Below the pieces are notes generated by a model. That model was not told the origin of the DNA and searched no databases. It was given only the letters and a program-made list of their open reading frames with translations. This document shows positions 34,951 through 43,627 of a stretch of 64,000 nt of DNA, one piece after another. The position numbers were made by a program, and so were the translations under genes. Origin of the DNA: Longimicrobiales bacterium (GTDB lineage: Bacteria > Gemmatimonadota > Gemmatimonadetes > Longimicrobiales > Gaopeijiaceae). The first letter of the stretch is position 1; the number at the start of each line of letters is the position of its first letter. The stretch spans positions 1-64,000 of the forward strand of contig JANQNV010000114.1 in the NCBI GenBank assembly GCA_028279425.1, in the 5' to 3' direction.

Positions 34951-35643
34951 GTGAGCCCGCTTTCACGTGAAGCTCGCATTCCCGGCCGCGTCGTCATCTC
35001 GTGGACGATGTCGGGTGGGATCCTGTTCGGCATGGTCGGAACCGTGATGACCATGACGCAGCAGCTTCCCGGTTACGACTTCTTCATGACGCTATCGGGC
35101 GCCTTCGTGGTCGGCTCGCTGGTCGGACTCGGGCACGGCTTCGTGCTCGCCCTCTTCTCGAAAGACCGCGGCACGCCCTTTTCCGAGTCGTTTCGACACT
35201 CGCTGACCGGCCTGCTGTATTCGCTCCTGGCCGTACCGGTGGCGTTTCTCGTAACCCTCTGGATCGGCTTCGCCTTCTACTTCCAGATGGATCCCACCAC
35301 GAGCCGACTCCTGGGAGCCATCATCGGCGGGTGGATCGGCCTCTCGGTCCTGATGTGGACTGCCTGGGAGACCTGGAGGGCGCTCCGGGTGATTCTCGCC
35401 GCGTGGCCCGACTTCGGGACCGCCATCGGCGTCGTGTCGGTGGTGTTTCTCGTGCTCGTCTGGTTCTTCAGCTCATTCTACCCCTACATCTTCCAGGGGG
35501 CGTATAGCCTGCGACAAGCGATCTTCGTATCGGGGGGGATCGCGGTCTTGATCGTCGGGCCCCTCGCCACGCTCGCGCTCGTGGGGCTCCGCAAGGTGAT
35601 CAAGATCCAGAAGCTGATCCGGCGCCTCGAAGAGGGCTCGTAG
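34951..35643 (+). CDS. multi-pass membrane protein of unknown function
   Basis: The 230-residue protein has about five hydrophobic segments: ISWTMSGGILFGMVGTVMTM, LSGAFVVGSLVGLGHGFVLALF, LTGLLYSLLAVPVAFLVTLWIGFAFYF, IGVVSVVFLVLVWFFSSFYPYIF and VSGGIAVLIVGPLATLALVGL. It ends in a short basic tail (KVIKIQKLIRRLEEGS). I know no family. The start is taken at GTG 34951; the frame is open further upstream, but that part is antisense to the DUF3179 gene. It converges with the response regulator gene. Confidence 0.6.
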   Translation: MSPLSREARIPGRVVISWTMSGGILFGMVGTVMTMTQQLPGYDFFMTLSGAFVVGSLVGLGHGFVLALFSKDRGTPFSESFRHSLTGLLYSLLAVPVAFLVTLWIGFAFYFQMDPTTSRLLGAIIGGWIGLSVLMWTAWETWRALRVILAAWPDFGTAIGVVSVVFLVLVWFFSSFYPYIFQGAYSLRQAIFVSGGIAVLIVGPLATLALVGLRKVIKIQKLIRRLEEGS

Positions 35644-35661
35644 CGGGCCGAGGCGCTGCCG

Positions 35662-36099
35662 TCAGTGCAGGGTCGAGGGCAGGACGTCGTTGACGATCTC
35701 GACGAGGGTGGCCACCTGGATCGGCTTCGAGAGGACGCGGGCGATTCCGGCGGCTCGCGCCAGCCGCTCCGCCTCGGCATCGATCCATCCAGAGAGGAGG
35801 ACGACGGGCATCGTGGCTCCCGCGGCGCTCGCGCTCCGCGCCAGCTCGATTCCGGAGATGCCCGGCATGGTCATGTCGGTCACCATGACGTCGAAGCCCT
35901 GCGGGTTCGCCTCGATCTCGGCGAGCGCGGCCTTGGATTCGGTGTGCACCGTCACGTCGAAGCCCGCCCGCGTAAGCAGGCGCGCGATGACCCGCACCAC
36001 CATGGCCTCGTCGTCGACGAGGAGCACGCGGCGGTGATGTCGAGCATCGGCTCCGGAAGGAGGAGCCGGCGACGGGGTTGAATCGGGGGTGGACGTCAT
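35662..36099 (-). CDS. single-domain response regulator (CheY-like)
   Basis: The 145-residue protein is a receiver domain preceded by about 23 low-complexity residues. VLLVDDEAMVVRVIARLL has the acidic pair, VMVTDMTMPGISGIEL has the phospho-acceptor Asp (about residue 72), VVLLSGW has the Ser/Thr position and VLSKPIQVATLVEIV has the conserved Lys. There is no output domain, so it acts through protein interaction. No histidine kinase is adjacent. It lies 140 bases downstream of the symporter gene on the same strand and could be transcribed with it. Confidence 0.87.
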   Translation of the reverse strand: MTSTPDSTPSPAPPSGADARHHRRVLLVDDEAMVVRVIARLLTRAGFDVTVHTESKAALAEIEANPQGFDVMVTDMTMPGISGIELARSASAAGATMPVVLLSGWIDAEAERLARAAGIARVLSKPIQVATLVEIVNDVLPSTLH

Positions 36100-36239
36100 G
36101 ACGGAGTCGAGTACGGATCGTGCGGAAACGCTTCCGCTGCTGCGTTGGAATATCGGCGCTGCTGCGGGTTCCTGTAGAGATGACGTTTGTGCCGAGAACG
36201 TCACGATCCGCTTCGCTCGGCTCGGCGGATCGGCCGGCT

Positions 36240-37961
36240 TCAGGCGTGGATCTCGTGCGCCTTTCCGGCCCCCTTCGGCACCCGGATCTTGTCGAGCATG
36301 ATCTGCACGGGCTCCGGCGGCGGGGGCGTCACTCGCGATACCACCCAGGACACCGCGAAGTTCAACAGCATCCCGACCGCGCCGATCCCCTCGGGCGAAA
36401 TCCCCCACCACCAGTACTCGGCGGTGTCGGCCGCAGGGTTCACGAAGCTGAAGTAGACAATGTAGCTCGCGGTGAAGGTGAGTCCCGTTACCATCCCCGC
36501 GATGGCGCCTTCCTTGTTCATGCGGCGCGAGAAGATCCCGAGCAAGATCACCGGAAAGAAGCTCGAGGCGGCGAGGCCGAAGGCGAAGGCCACGACCTCG
36601 GCCACGAAGGCTGGAGGATTCACCCCGAGCCATCCGGCCACGATCACCGCGACCCCGGCGCTCACCCGCGCCGCGACCAATTCGCCCCGCTCGCTGATGT
36701 CCGGCATCAACCCGCGCTTCAGCAGGTCGTGGCTGACGGCCGACGAGACCACGAGCAGGAGTCCTGCCGCCGTCGAGAGGGCAGCGGCGAGCCCCCCCGC
36801 CGCCACCAGGCCGATGACCCATGGGGGCAGATCGGCGATCTCGGGATTGGCGAGCACCATGATGTCGTTGTCGATCCTCAGTTCGTTCTGAACCGGGGCC
36901 CCGGCCGCATCGGTCGCGAAGGGCCCGACGTACTGGATCACCCCGTCTTCATTCCGATCGTCGAAGGTGATGAGGCCCACGCCCTCCCAGGTGGAGAACC
37001 ACTCGGGCGCCTCGGCGTAGGGTCGCTCCGAGACGGTGGTGAGGAGATTGGTGCGGGCGAACGCGGCAACGGCCGGCGCCGTCGTGTAGAGGAACGCGAT
37101 GAACAGCAGCGCCCACCCCGCCGAGATGCGCGCATCCCGCACGCGCGGCACAGTGTAGAACCGGATGATCACGTGGGGAAGCCCCGCCGTGCCCACCATG
37201 AGAGCGGCCGTGATGAAGAAGACGTCGATGGTCGACTTCGTCCCGTCGGTGTACGCCGCGAACCCCAATTCGGCGTGGAGCCCGTCGAGGCGCTCGAGCA
37301 GCGGCAGACCGCTGGCGAGGTCGGCCCCTCCGAGGCCGAACTGAGGCACGACGTTGCCGGTGATGAGCATCGACAAGAAGATAGCGGGCACCAGATAGGC
37401 GAAGATCAGGACGCAGTACTGCGCCACCTGCGTGTAGGTGATCCCCTTCATTCCCCCGAGGACGGCGTAGAAGAAGACGATCCCCATGCCGATCACGACG
37501 CCGATCCCGACGTCGACTTCGAGGAAGCGCCCGAACACGATCCCCACGCCCCGCATCTGGCCCGCGACGTACGTGAACGACACGAAGAGGGCACATACGA
37601 CCGCGACGAACCGGGCGAGCTGCGAGTAGTAGCGGTCGCCAACGAAGTCCGGCACCGTGAAGGCGCCATACTTGCGCAAGTAGGGAGCCAGCAGAAGCGC
37701 AAGAAGCACATAGCCGCCGGTCCACCCCATGAGATAGACCGAACCATCGTAGCCCTGGAACGAGATCAGCCCGGCCATCGACAGAAACGACGCCGCCGAC
37801 ATCCAGTCGGCCGCGGTGGCCATGCCGTTGGCGAGCGGCGACACACCGGCCCCCGCGACGTAGAAGTCCTTCGTGGACTGCGCCCGCGACCAGATCGCCA
37901 CGCCGATGTAGAGGGCGAAGGTCACGCCGACCAGGGCGAAGGTCCACGCCTGAACCGTCAC
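36240..37961 (-). CDS. sodium:solute symporter (SSS family, VC_2705-like large subunit)
   Basis: The 573-residue protein has about 13 membrane helices and SSS-family motifs such as FYVAGAGVSPLANGMATAADWMSAASFLSMAGLISFQGYDG, GGMKGITYTQVAQYCVLI and AGGLAAALSTAAGLLLVVSSAVSHDLL. An extracytoplasmic insert (about residues 320-375, FDDRNEDGVIQYVG) is characteristic of the large symporters that pair with a DUF4212 subunit. Its GTG start overlaps the DUF4212 stop (GTGA). Relatives transport acetate, propionate or other small carboxylates with sodium; the substrate here is not defined. Confidence 0.9.
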   Translation of the reverse strand: MTVQAWTFALVGVTFALYIGVAIWSRAQSTKDFYVAGAGVSPLANGMATAADWMSAASFLSMAGLISFQGYDGSVYLMGWTGGYVLLALLLAPYLRKYGAFTVPDFVGDRYYSQLARFVAVVCALFVSFTYVAGQMRGVGIVFGRFLEVDVGIGVVIGMGIVFFYAVLGGMKGITYTQVAQYCVLIFAYLVPAIFLSMLITGNVVPQFGLGGADLASGLPLLERLDGLHAELGFAAYTDGTKSTIDVFFITAALMVGTAGLPHVIIRFYTVPRVRDARISAGWALLFIAFLYTTAPAVAAFARTNLLTTVSERPYAEAPEWFSTWEGVGLITFDDRNEDGVIQYVGPFATDAAGAPVQNELRIDNDIMVLANPEIADLPPWVIGLVAAGGLAAALSTAAGLLLVVSSAVSHDLLKRGLMPDISERGELVAARVSAGVAVIVAGWLGVNPPAFVAEVVAFAFGLAASSFFPVILLGIFSRRMNKEGAIAGMVTGLTFTASYIVYFSFVNPAADTAEYWWWGISPEGIGAVGMLLNFAVSWVVSRVTPPPPEPVQIMLDKIRVPKGAGKAHEIHA

Positions 37962-38236
37962 GGAGCGTCACCCTCGTCGACACCGAAGCGCCGATCCATA
38001 CGGTTCATGAGCACCACATAGACGAAGATCAGCGCCACGAAAACGTAGATGCTGCCCTGCTGCGCGAACCAGAACCCGAGAGGCACGCCCGTTCCGGGGA
38101 GCATCACCCGATCGAGCACGTCGACGAAGAGGATGCCGGCGCCGAACGAGACGGCGAACCACACGAAGAGGAGAATCAGGACGAGGCGCACGTTGGCGCG
38201 CCAGTAGGCCTCGTTCGAGGACGTCCGATCAGCCAC
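37958..38236 (-). CDS. DUF4212 small subunit of sodium:solute symporter
   Basis: The 92-residue protein has two membrane helices (VRLVLILLFVWFAVSFGAGILFVDVLD and FWFAQQGSIYVFVALIFVYVVLMNRMD) joined by a short loop, the form of DUF4212 proteins. These occur immediately upstream of VC_2705-type symporters, as here, where the stop and start codons overlap. It probably assists assembly or function of the transporter. It overlaps the oxidoreductase gene upstream by eight bases, so all three are probably one operon. Confidence 0.9.
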   Translation of the reverse strand: MADRTSSNEAYWRANVRLVLILLFVWFAVSFGAGILFVDVLDRVMLPGTGVPLGFWFAQQGSIYVFVALIFVYVVLMNRMDRRFGVDEGDAP

Positions 38237-39545
38237 CGGGGTCTTCGTCGTACGTCTCCTCGGGGATGCGGAAGCCCTCCGCCAGTTCGGGCTCGAGGTC
38301 GTCGTCGAGGATCCGGTGGGCGATGTAGTCCCCTAGAACCGGCCCCTGCTTGAAGGCCTCGGCGGAGCCGGACCCGGTGATCCAGGAGTTCTGCCAGTCC
38401 GGATGCAGATCGATCACGAAGTTGCGGCTGGGCCCGCTTTCGTAATGGCAGGCGCGGGTCTCCAGGATGGGCTGATCGGCGAGAGCCGGGAACCGCTCCT
38501 TCACGAAGTCGAGCCCGCGCTGGAACCCTTCCTCCGGGATCATCGCCCTCGACGAAACGTCCGGATCCTCCGGAGAACGCCCCCCCGTGCGCACGCGGAA
38601 ACCCCGATGATCGGGCGGAAGCGCCGGCCACCCGGTGCACCCCGGCACCCCGTAGCTCGGAAAGTTGGGCCAGTTGAAGGAGCTGTCGCCGGGCGGCGTC
38701 CCGAAATAGAAGACGTGGCCCATCGGGATGCGCAGGCGGTTGCCCATGGGGTTGGGCAACACCTTGCCCAACCAGGGACCGCAGGCCCACTGGAAGACGT
38801 CGGCCGAAATCGGGTCCCCGCCATCGACCGTGATGTCGAGCAGGCGGCCGGCCTCCACCCGTCCCGGGGCCGCTCGGCCGATGGTGATCGTGCCCCCCTC
38901 TCGCTCGAAGACGTGCGCCACCGACTCGATCGATCGTCGCGCGCGCACGACCCCCGCCTGCGGTTCGTAGAGCGCGACCGTCATATCGTCGGAGCGAATC
39001 TGGGGGAATTCGCGAGCCACCACGTCCATCGACGGCTCCTCGTACTCGATCCCGAGCTCGTCCCAGAGCGCTTTGGTGCGATCGAGGTAGGGCTGGGGCT
39101 CCGCGCGGAGGATCAGGTCTCCGGTGGTGTAGAAGAAGGGAGCCACCCCACCGCCCGCGTTTTCCTCGTCCCACTGCTTCCAGCGCTTGATCGCCTCGTT
39201 CGCCCAGCGGGCCCACTGTATGCCGTGCGGACGATCGCCGTAACTCGTGCGGACACCCCTGGTCTCGCCGCCCGACGTCGCGCGGGAGTTGCCGGGACCG
39301 TAGAGGTCGACGACCTGCACCGAAGCGCCGAGGCGCTGGAGGTACAGCGCCGTCCACATGCCGAAGACGCCGGCCCCGATCACACACACGTCCGGCGCCT
39401 GACCCGAGCGCACGAAGGGGGCCCGGCGAGGTGTGGGCGTCGGCTCGGCACCGTGCGATTCCGCCGGCGTAACGACTCCCGCGAGCACCGCCCCGGTGCC
39501 CGCGCCGGACAACTCCAGAAACCGCCGACGATCGATCTTCGACAT
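38229..39545 (-). CDS. Tat-exported FAD-dependent oxidoreductase (DAO family)
   Basis: The 438-residue protein starts with a twin-arginine signal (KIDRRRFLELSGAGTGAVLAG). A FAD-binding Rossmann motif DVCVIGAGVFGMWTALYLQRLGASVQVVD lies at about residues 52-80, the DAO-family segment GGETRGVRTSYGD follows, and the C-terminal SWITGSGSAEAFKQGPVLGDYIA region is where family members bind flavin. Relatives are sarcosine and amino-acid oxidases. The Tat signal puts the folded flavoprotein in the periplasm, next to the cytochrome c lipoprotein encoded just upstream, so electron transfer from amine oxidation to the cytochrome is plausible. The symporter downstream may import a related compound. Confidence 0.87.
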   Translation of the reverse strand: MSKIDRRRFLELSGAGTGAVLAGVVTPAESHGAEPTPTPRRAPFVRSGQAPDVCVIGAGVFGMWTALYLQRLGASVQVVDLYGPGNSRATSGGETRGVRTSYGDRPHGIQWARWANEAIKRWKQWDEENAGGGVAPFFYTTGDLILRAEPQPYLDRTKALWDELGIEYEEPSMDVVAREFPQIRSDDMTVALYEPQAGVVRARRSIESVAHVFEREGGTITIGRAAPGRVEAGRLLDITVDGGDPISADVFQWACGPWLGKVLPNPMGNRLRIPMGHVFYFGTPPGDSSFNWPNFPSYGVPGCTGWPALPPDHRGFRVRTGGRSPEDPDVSSRAMIPEEGFQRGLDFVKERFPALADQPILETRACHYESGPSRNFVIDLHPDWQNSWITGSGSAEAFKQGPVLGDYIAHRILDDDLEPELAEGFRIPEETYDEDPGG

Positions 39546-39548
39546 CGC

Positions 39549-39650
39549 TCAGTACCCCTCGGGCAGCGCAAGCGCCACCAGTTGGGCCGGCTCACCCGGG
39601 CCGGCGCAGGACAGCAGGATGTATGGACGGCTCTCGTGCACGTCGGTCAT
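39549..39650 (-). CDS. possible 33-residue small protein upstream of the oxidoreductase
   Basis: The frame begins MTDVHESRPYILLSCAGPGE and ends ALALPEGY three bases before the oxidoreductase ATG. Third codon positions are strongly GC-biased, as in the neighbouring genes, and the position suggests coupling. The frame is open further upstream without a clear start or ribosome-binding site, so it may be the tail of a decayed gene or chance. The rest of the gap to the cytochrome gene (39651-39768) shows nothing. Confidence 0.25.
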   Translation of the reverse strand: MTDVHESRPYILLSCAGPGEPAQLVALALPEGY

Positions 39651-39768
39651 CGGCGCCGCGCGGGTCGGCACCGGAGGGTCGATGATGGGTGGCTCCTCGC
39701 CGGCGGAGCAGAGGCGCTCACCTCGGCGAGGGTGAATCGGCGGATCGGCCGGCTCGGGTCGGACGACC

Positions 39769-40296
39769 TCACGGGGTCGGCGCGGACGCGGGCACAGGTG
39801 CGCCGGAGGGCTTCTCGATCAGCAGCCCCGAGAGAATCTCGTCGTCTTCCGGGAGGGAAACGGAGCCCGCCGGGAATCCATTGAGGTCGAGCACGTAGGC
39901 GGTAATCGCCACGACCTGCTCCCGAGGGAGTGTGCCCGGATTGTCGTCGGGCATGGTCTCCTGGACGAGCCGTACGAAACGACCGACCGTCGAACCCTCC
40001 CACTCGAAGAAGAAGTCGGAACCCCGGAACTCGAAGGTGTCGTGACACTCCGCGCACACCTGCCGGAACGCCTGCCGCCCCGCCGTCGCCTGCTCGGCCG
40101 TGAAGGCGCCATCCGAGAGCGACATTGCGGAAGCCGCCGGAGCCGGAGCGGACGGCGCCTCGGCGGCGGGGGCGGGCGGAGCGGCCGCCGGGGAGGGACT
40201 GCCGGAGGGAGAAGCCGAAGGAGCGCAGGCCGAGAGAGGCAGGAGCGCGGCGGCCATCGCGAGGGGCGAGCGTAGGGAGCGTAGATCCAAGTGCAT
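39769..40296 (-). CDS. cytochrome c lipoprotein
   Basis: The 175-residue protein has a lipoprotein signal with the lipidated Cys at about residue 24 (LLPLSAC). A flexible Ala/Pro/Ser linker of about 35 residues precedes one class I cytochrome c domain with the heme motif CAECH (residues 81-85) and a probable axial Met in ETMPDDNPGTL. VVAITAYVLDLNG is the usual C-terminal helix. It should be anchored outside the cytoplasm and carry single electrons. It lies on the same strand upstream of the Tat-exported flavoprotein and is a likely electron acceptor for it. Confidence 0.9.
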   Translation of the reverse strand: MHLDLRSLRSPLAMAAALLPLSACAPSASPSGSPSPAAAPPAPAAEAPSAPAPAASAMSLSDGAFTAEQATAGRQAFRQVCAECHDTFEFRGSDFFFEWEGSTVGRFVRLVQETMPDDNPGTLPREQVVAITAYVLDLNGFPAGSVSLPEDDEILSGLLIEKPSGAPVPASAPTP

Positions 40297-40442
40297 GACA
40301 CTGAGGGTTCGGGCGAGATCGTCTCGGTGACGTCACGCCAACCGAGGGCCCAAGATGTGGACCGCCTGGTGCCGCGGGCAAGAACCCGGCTCGGCTGGCT
40401 CGAAACGCACCGGGCGCATCGAAACCGGCGAGGCGGATCGAC

Positions 40443-41156
40443 TCAACTCGGATCGGCGACCCCGTCGGCGTCCTGATCGGTAAACGCCTCGAGGGATCCC
40501 CGGATCCTCGACTCCACCCGTGCCGCCACCACGGGATCGGTATCGGCACCGGCGGGATCGATCAGCGAGCCGTCGTCTGCGCGGAACCACGACGCCGGGT
40601 CGAGGAGCAAGGTGACGTTGCGCGTGCGGCCCGGCAGGAGATCGAGCCCGCGCAGATCGACGGCTCGGTATTCGTCGAGTCGTCGCTCGAACACGAAGGC
40701 GACGTCGTCCCACCAGCCCTCGACCCGAACCGAGACTCCATCGAAGCCCGGATGCGACGCAAGAAAGACGTCGTCGGGGGGGGTCCCAGGTACGGGGGCG
40801 TGGAAGGTCAGGCTCAGTTCGTCGTAGCGGCCGGGCTCGACCACACTGGCCACGAGGGACCGCACCGAGCCGTCGAGGGGCGCCTCGAGAAGCGCCGGGC
40901 CGGACTCGAGAAGCTCGGCGTCACCGAGCATGATGTCGCCCACCACGAGAGCGACCCGATCGAACCGCAGCTGATGGTTTCCGTCGACCACCGTGGTCGA
41001 CGACACTCCCGTCGCCGCGACGGAGAGACTCACGGCGGCTGTGGCGGCGGGTTCGACACCGTTCTCCGCACATGCGACGAGCGCGACGCACGCCGAGGCC
41101 ACGACACCACCTCGGAGGCGCGAAAACGACCTGGCTCGATGGGCAGAGGGAAGCAT
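40443..41156 (-). CDS. putative lipoprotein of unknown function
   Basis: The 237-residue protein has a lipoprotein signal (LRGGVVASACVALVACAEN) and a beta-rich mature part. LRFDRVALVVGDIMLGD, EPGRYDELSLTFHAPV and GRTRNVTLLLDPASWF look like a single exported sandwich domain, and the C-terminus ends in an acidic DQDADGVADPS segment resembling a calcium-binding turn. I do not recognise the family. The ATG at 41156 is preferred to 41189 because it leaves a normal n-region. It is divergent from the mhqO-like gene. Confidence 0.6.
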   Translation of the reverse strand: MLPSAHRARSFSRLRGGVVASACVALVACAENGVEPAATAAVSLSVAATGVSSTTVVDGNHQLRFDRVALVVGDIMLGDAELLESGPALLEAPLDGSVRSLVASVVEPGRYDELSLTFHAPVPGTPPDDVFLASHPGFDGVSVRVEGWWDDVAFVFERRLDEYRAVDLRGLDLLPGRTRNVTLLLDPASWFRADDGSLIDPAGADTDPVVAARVESRIRGSLEAFTDQDADGVADPS

Positions 41157-41235
41157 ACGGATCCAGGACAGCGACGAAGGGCACGCCACGGGAAGTGCAG
41201 CTTCCGTGCCATCCGGGGGAGCCCTGGGGCGCCCC

Positions 41236-41265
41236 TTGACGACATATATTTCAAGATTAAACTAT
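41236..41265 (+). promoter_or_regulatory. AT-rich promoter/operator region of the mhqO-like gene
   Basis: TTGACG at 41236 is followed after 16 bases by TAAACT (or after 18 bases by AACTAT). The 25 bases between 41243 and 41267 are almost free of G and C in an otherwise GC-rich segment and include TTTCAAGATTAAA. This is a plausible promoter with room for a MarR-type (MhqR-like) operator. No regulator gene is adjacent. Confidence 0.4.
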
Positions 41266-41293
41266 TTGGACGTTCCACCTTCTTCTGGACCCG

Positions 41294-42376
41294 ATGATGA
41301 ACGATCTCGCCACCTCCGGTTTCCACCACATCACGATGGTGTCGACCGATGCGACTCGAACCCTCCGCTTCTACCGCGACCTGCTCGGGATGGACCTCGT
41401 CAAGAAGACCGTCAACTTCGACGATCCGTCTGCCTATCACCTCTACTTCGGACGGGGTCTCGGGGACCCGGGAACGATTCTGACCTTCTTCGAATGGCCG
41501 CGTAGCCGGCGCGGACATTGGGGAGTGGGCGGCGTGCACCACCTCGCCCTGGGGGTCGCCGACGCAGACGCCCAGCTGAAGTGGAAGCGCCGTCTCACCG
41601 ATGCAGGGGTGGCGGTGAGTGGACCGCTCGATCGAGGCTACTTCTCGTCGATCTACTTCGCCGATCCCGACGGTCAGGTGCTCGAGATCGCGACGCACGG
41701 CCCCGGCTACGACATCGACGAACCGGCCGACGCTCTGGGCCAGCGCCTGGTCACCCCACCCGCCGAGCGGCTCCCCGAAGGACGCGACGCAGGCGGCATC
41801 GCCGAAGCGTCGTGGCCCGAACCGGTCGACACGATCACCGACGACATGGTGTTGTCCGGCATCCACCACATCACCGGAATCACCGACGACCTCGAGCGCG
41901 CCCACGACTTCTACACCGAGGCCCTGGGACTGCGCCTCGTGAAGCGAACCCTCAACCAGGACGATGCAAAGACCGAGCACTGGTTCTGGGCGCACTACGA
42001 CGGATCGGAGGTGTCGCCACGATCGTCGTACACGCTCTTCGGCTGGCCGGGGTCGAGCTACATCGCCCGTCCCGGCGCCGGCCAGACCCATCACATCGCG
42101 TTCCGGGCACGCGACGCCGACGAGCAGCTCGCGTGGCAGGACCACTTGCGCTCGTTGGGCGTCGACGTGACGCCCGTGCAGGAACGGTCGTACTTCCAGA
42201 GCATCTACTTCCGAGCGCCGGACGGCCAACTGCTCGAGATCGCCACCGATGGACCCGGCTTCGCCCTCGACGAACCGTCCGACGGCCTGGGTCGTGACCT
42301 CATGCTGCCGCCGTGGCTGGAAGTGTCGCGCTCGGCGATCGAGACGAGCCTGACGAAGCTCCCGACCCGAGGTTAA
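41294..42376 (+). CDS. mhqO: ring-cleaving dioxygenase, MhqO-like (two VOC domains)
   Basis: The 360-residue protein consists of two vicinal-oxygen-chelate modules. The first starts GFHHITMVSTDATRTLRFYRDLLGMDLVKKTVNFDD, and the second starts SGIHHITGITDDLERAHDFYTEALGLRLVKRTLNQDD. Metal ligands are expected in the HH pairs and in DPDGQVLEIATHGPG and APDGQLLEIATDGPG. In Bacillus, MhqO is a hydroquinone-responsive ring-cleaving dioxygenase encoded with a phospholipase/carboxylesterase, as it is here. The start could equally be the second ATG at 41297. It probably helps detoxify quinones; the real substrate is unknown. Confidence 0.85.
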   Translation: MMNDLATSGFHHITMVSTDATRTLRFYRDLLGMDLVKKTVNFDDPSAYHLYFGRGLGDPGTILTFFEWPRSRRGHWGVGGVHHLALGVADADAQLKWKRRLTDAGVAVSGPLDRGYFSSIYFADPDGQVLEIATHGPGYDIDEPADALGQRLVTPPAERLPEGRDAGGIAEASWPEPVDTITDDMVLSGIHHITGITDDLERAHDFYTEALGLRLVKRTLNQDDAKTEHWFWAHYDGSEVSPRSSYTLFGWPGSSYIARPGAGQTHHIAFRARDADEQLAWQDHLRSLGVDVTPVQERSYFQSIYFRAPDGQLLEIATDGPGFALDEPSDGLGRDLMLPPWLEVSRSAIETSLTKLPTRG

Positions 42377-42384
42377 ACTTCGAC

Positions 42385-43059
42385 ATGGACGCTCATCCGC
42401 CATTGCGATTCGAAATCGAGGGGGGCGACTCCGCTCGCGACGGATCGACGGCGCTGGTCCTCTTGCACGGGCGAGGCGCCGACCGGCACGACTTGCGCGG
42501 GGTGTACCCCGCCCTTCCGACCGGCACCGTGCTCGTCACGCCGGAAGCGCCCCACCCAGGAGCCCCGTGGGGGTACGGCCCCGGGTGGGCGTGGTATCGC
42601 TACGTGGCCGACGACCGCGTGGTGCCCGCCACGCTCACGCGGTCGCTCGAGTCGCTGGACGCCTTCCTGGGAGACCTCCCCTCGACGCTCGGCTTCGAGC
42701 CGGCCCGGGTCGTCCTGGGTGGCTTCAGCCAGGGAGGGACGACGTCGCTGGCGTACGCACTGACCCGCCCCGGTGCCGCGGCTGGAGTCGTCATGTTGTC
42801 GGGGTTCCTCGTCGATGCCCCCGAGGCCGTGCCCGTGCGGCCCGGGGCGCTCGACGGAGTGCCCGTCTTCTGGGGACACGGCACGCACGACCCGGCGATC
42901 CCCCTGACGCTCGGCCTGCGCGGGCGAACCTCACTCGGCGAGATCGGAGCCGACGTCACACCCCACGACTACCCGATGGGACACCAGATCAGTACGCGCG
43001 AGCTGGCTGACCTCGCCGACTGGCTTCGAATCAGGGTCGACGGTCGAGAAGAAGCCTGA
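42385..43059 (+). CDS. mhqD: phospholipase/carboxylesterase, MhqD-like
   Basis: The 224-residue alpha/beta-hydrolase has ALVLLHGRGADRHDL (oxyanion region), the nucleophile elbow GGFSQGG (about residues 111-117), GHGTHDP with the Asp and GHQIS with the catalytic His. There is no signal peptide. In Bacillus the related MhqD is induced with MhqO by quinones, and the two genes are adjacent here with only eight bases between them. The 3' end overlaps the convergent gene at 43031 by 29 bases. Confidence 0.85.
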   Translation: MDAHPPLRFEIEGGDSARDGSTALVLLHGRGADRHDLRGVYPALPTGTVLVTPEAPHPGAPWGYGPGWAWYRYVADDRVVPATLTRSLESLDAFLGDLPSTLGFEPARVVLGGFSQGGTTSLAYALTRPGAAAGVVMLSGFLVDAPEAVPVRPGALDGVPVFWGHGTHDPAIPLTLGLRGRTSLGEIGADVTPHDYPMGHQISTRELADLADWLRIRVDGREEA

Positions 43060-43627
43060 CCCCGACGCGCAACCCGGCGTGGAGGGCGTACCCGCCCGAC
43101 CCGTCGGTATCGAGCGTCGAACCGACGACGTCGCCGTACCAGATCCACGCGCCCTCCACGGCGCCGAGGAGCGACAGGCGCTCGTCGATCGGGTAGGCCA
43201 CCCCGACCTCGGGCCCCAGCAGGAGGCCGACCTGGCGGACGCCGTTCGCTTCACTCGTGCCCAGTAGGGCGTGCAGGCCAGCACGAGCCTGAATGTGCGG
43301 CGTCCACTGCCCACGGGACTCGAACTGGACTCGGCCAGCCAGGCGGACGCCCGCCTCGGCGACCGCGGTGCCCTCGACCCGCGGGTTGAAGCGTCCGTAG
43401 TGGGCTTCGACGATCAGGTGACGGCCTTCCGCGACCTCGGCCGTACCGGCGGCCATGACACGCCACCCTGGGCGTAGGACGTCCGACTGCCGCCCCACCC
43501 AGGAGAGCCCGCCCAACCAGAGCTCCCCAGCGTCGAAGGCATCGAATTGGGCGCGCAGGCCATCGGGTCTCACGAGCGAGCCGACGAGGAGCGCCGAAGC
43601 CACCACGGGCACCGAAAACACACGCAT
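43031..43627 (-). CDS. exported outer-membrane-beta-barrel-like protein
   Basis: The 198-residue protein has a signal peptide (MRVFSVPVVASALLVGSLVRPDGLRA). The remainder consists of alternating amphipathic strands ending in RVGVRLLL, consistent with a small eight-stranded outer membrane barrel. No family is recognised. The ATG at 43627 is preferred because it begins the signal sequence; longer frames upstream are antisense to the PPK2 gene. The 230-base gap to the PPK2 gene on the other strand holds no other gene. Confidence 0.6.
   Translation of the reverse strand: MRVFSVPVVASALLVGSLVRPDGLRAQFDAFDAGELWLGGLSWVGRQSDVLRPGWRVMAAGTAEVAEGRHLIVEAHYGRFNPRVEGTAVAEAGVRLAGRVQFESRGQWTPHIQARAGLHALLGTSEANGVRQVGLLLGPEVGVAYPIDERLSLLGAVEGAWIWYGDVVGSTLDTDGSGGYALHAGLRVGVRLLLDRRP

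Noticed and set aside
36120-38021. A 633-codon open frame on the plus strand
   Set aside because: It is antisense to the clear sodium:solute symporter and encodes a low-complexity charged sequence; GC-rich codon bias produces such mirror frames.
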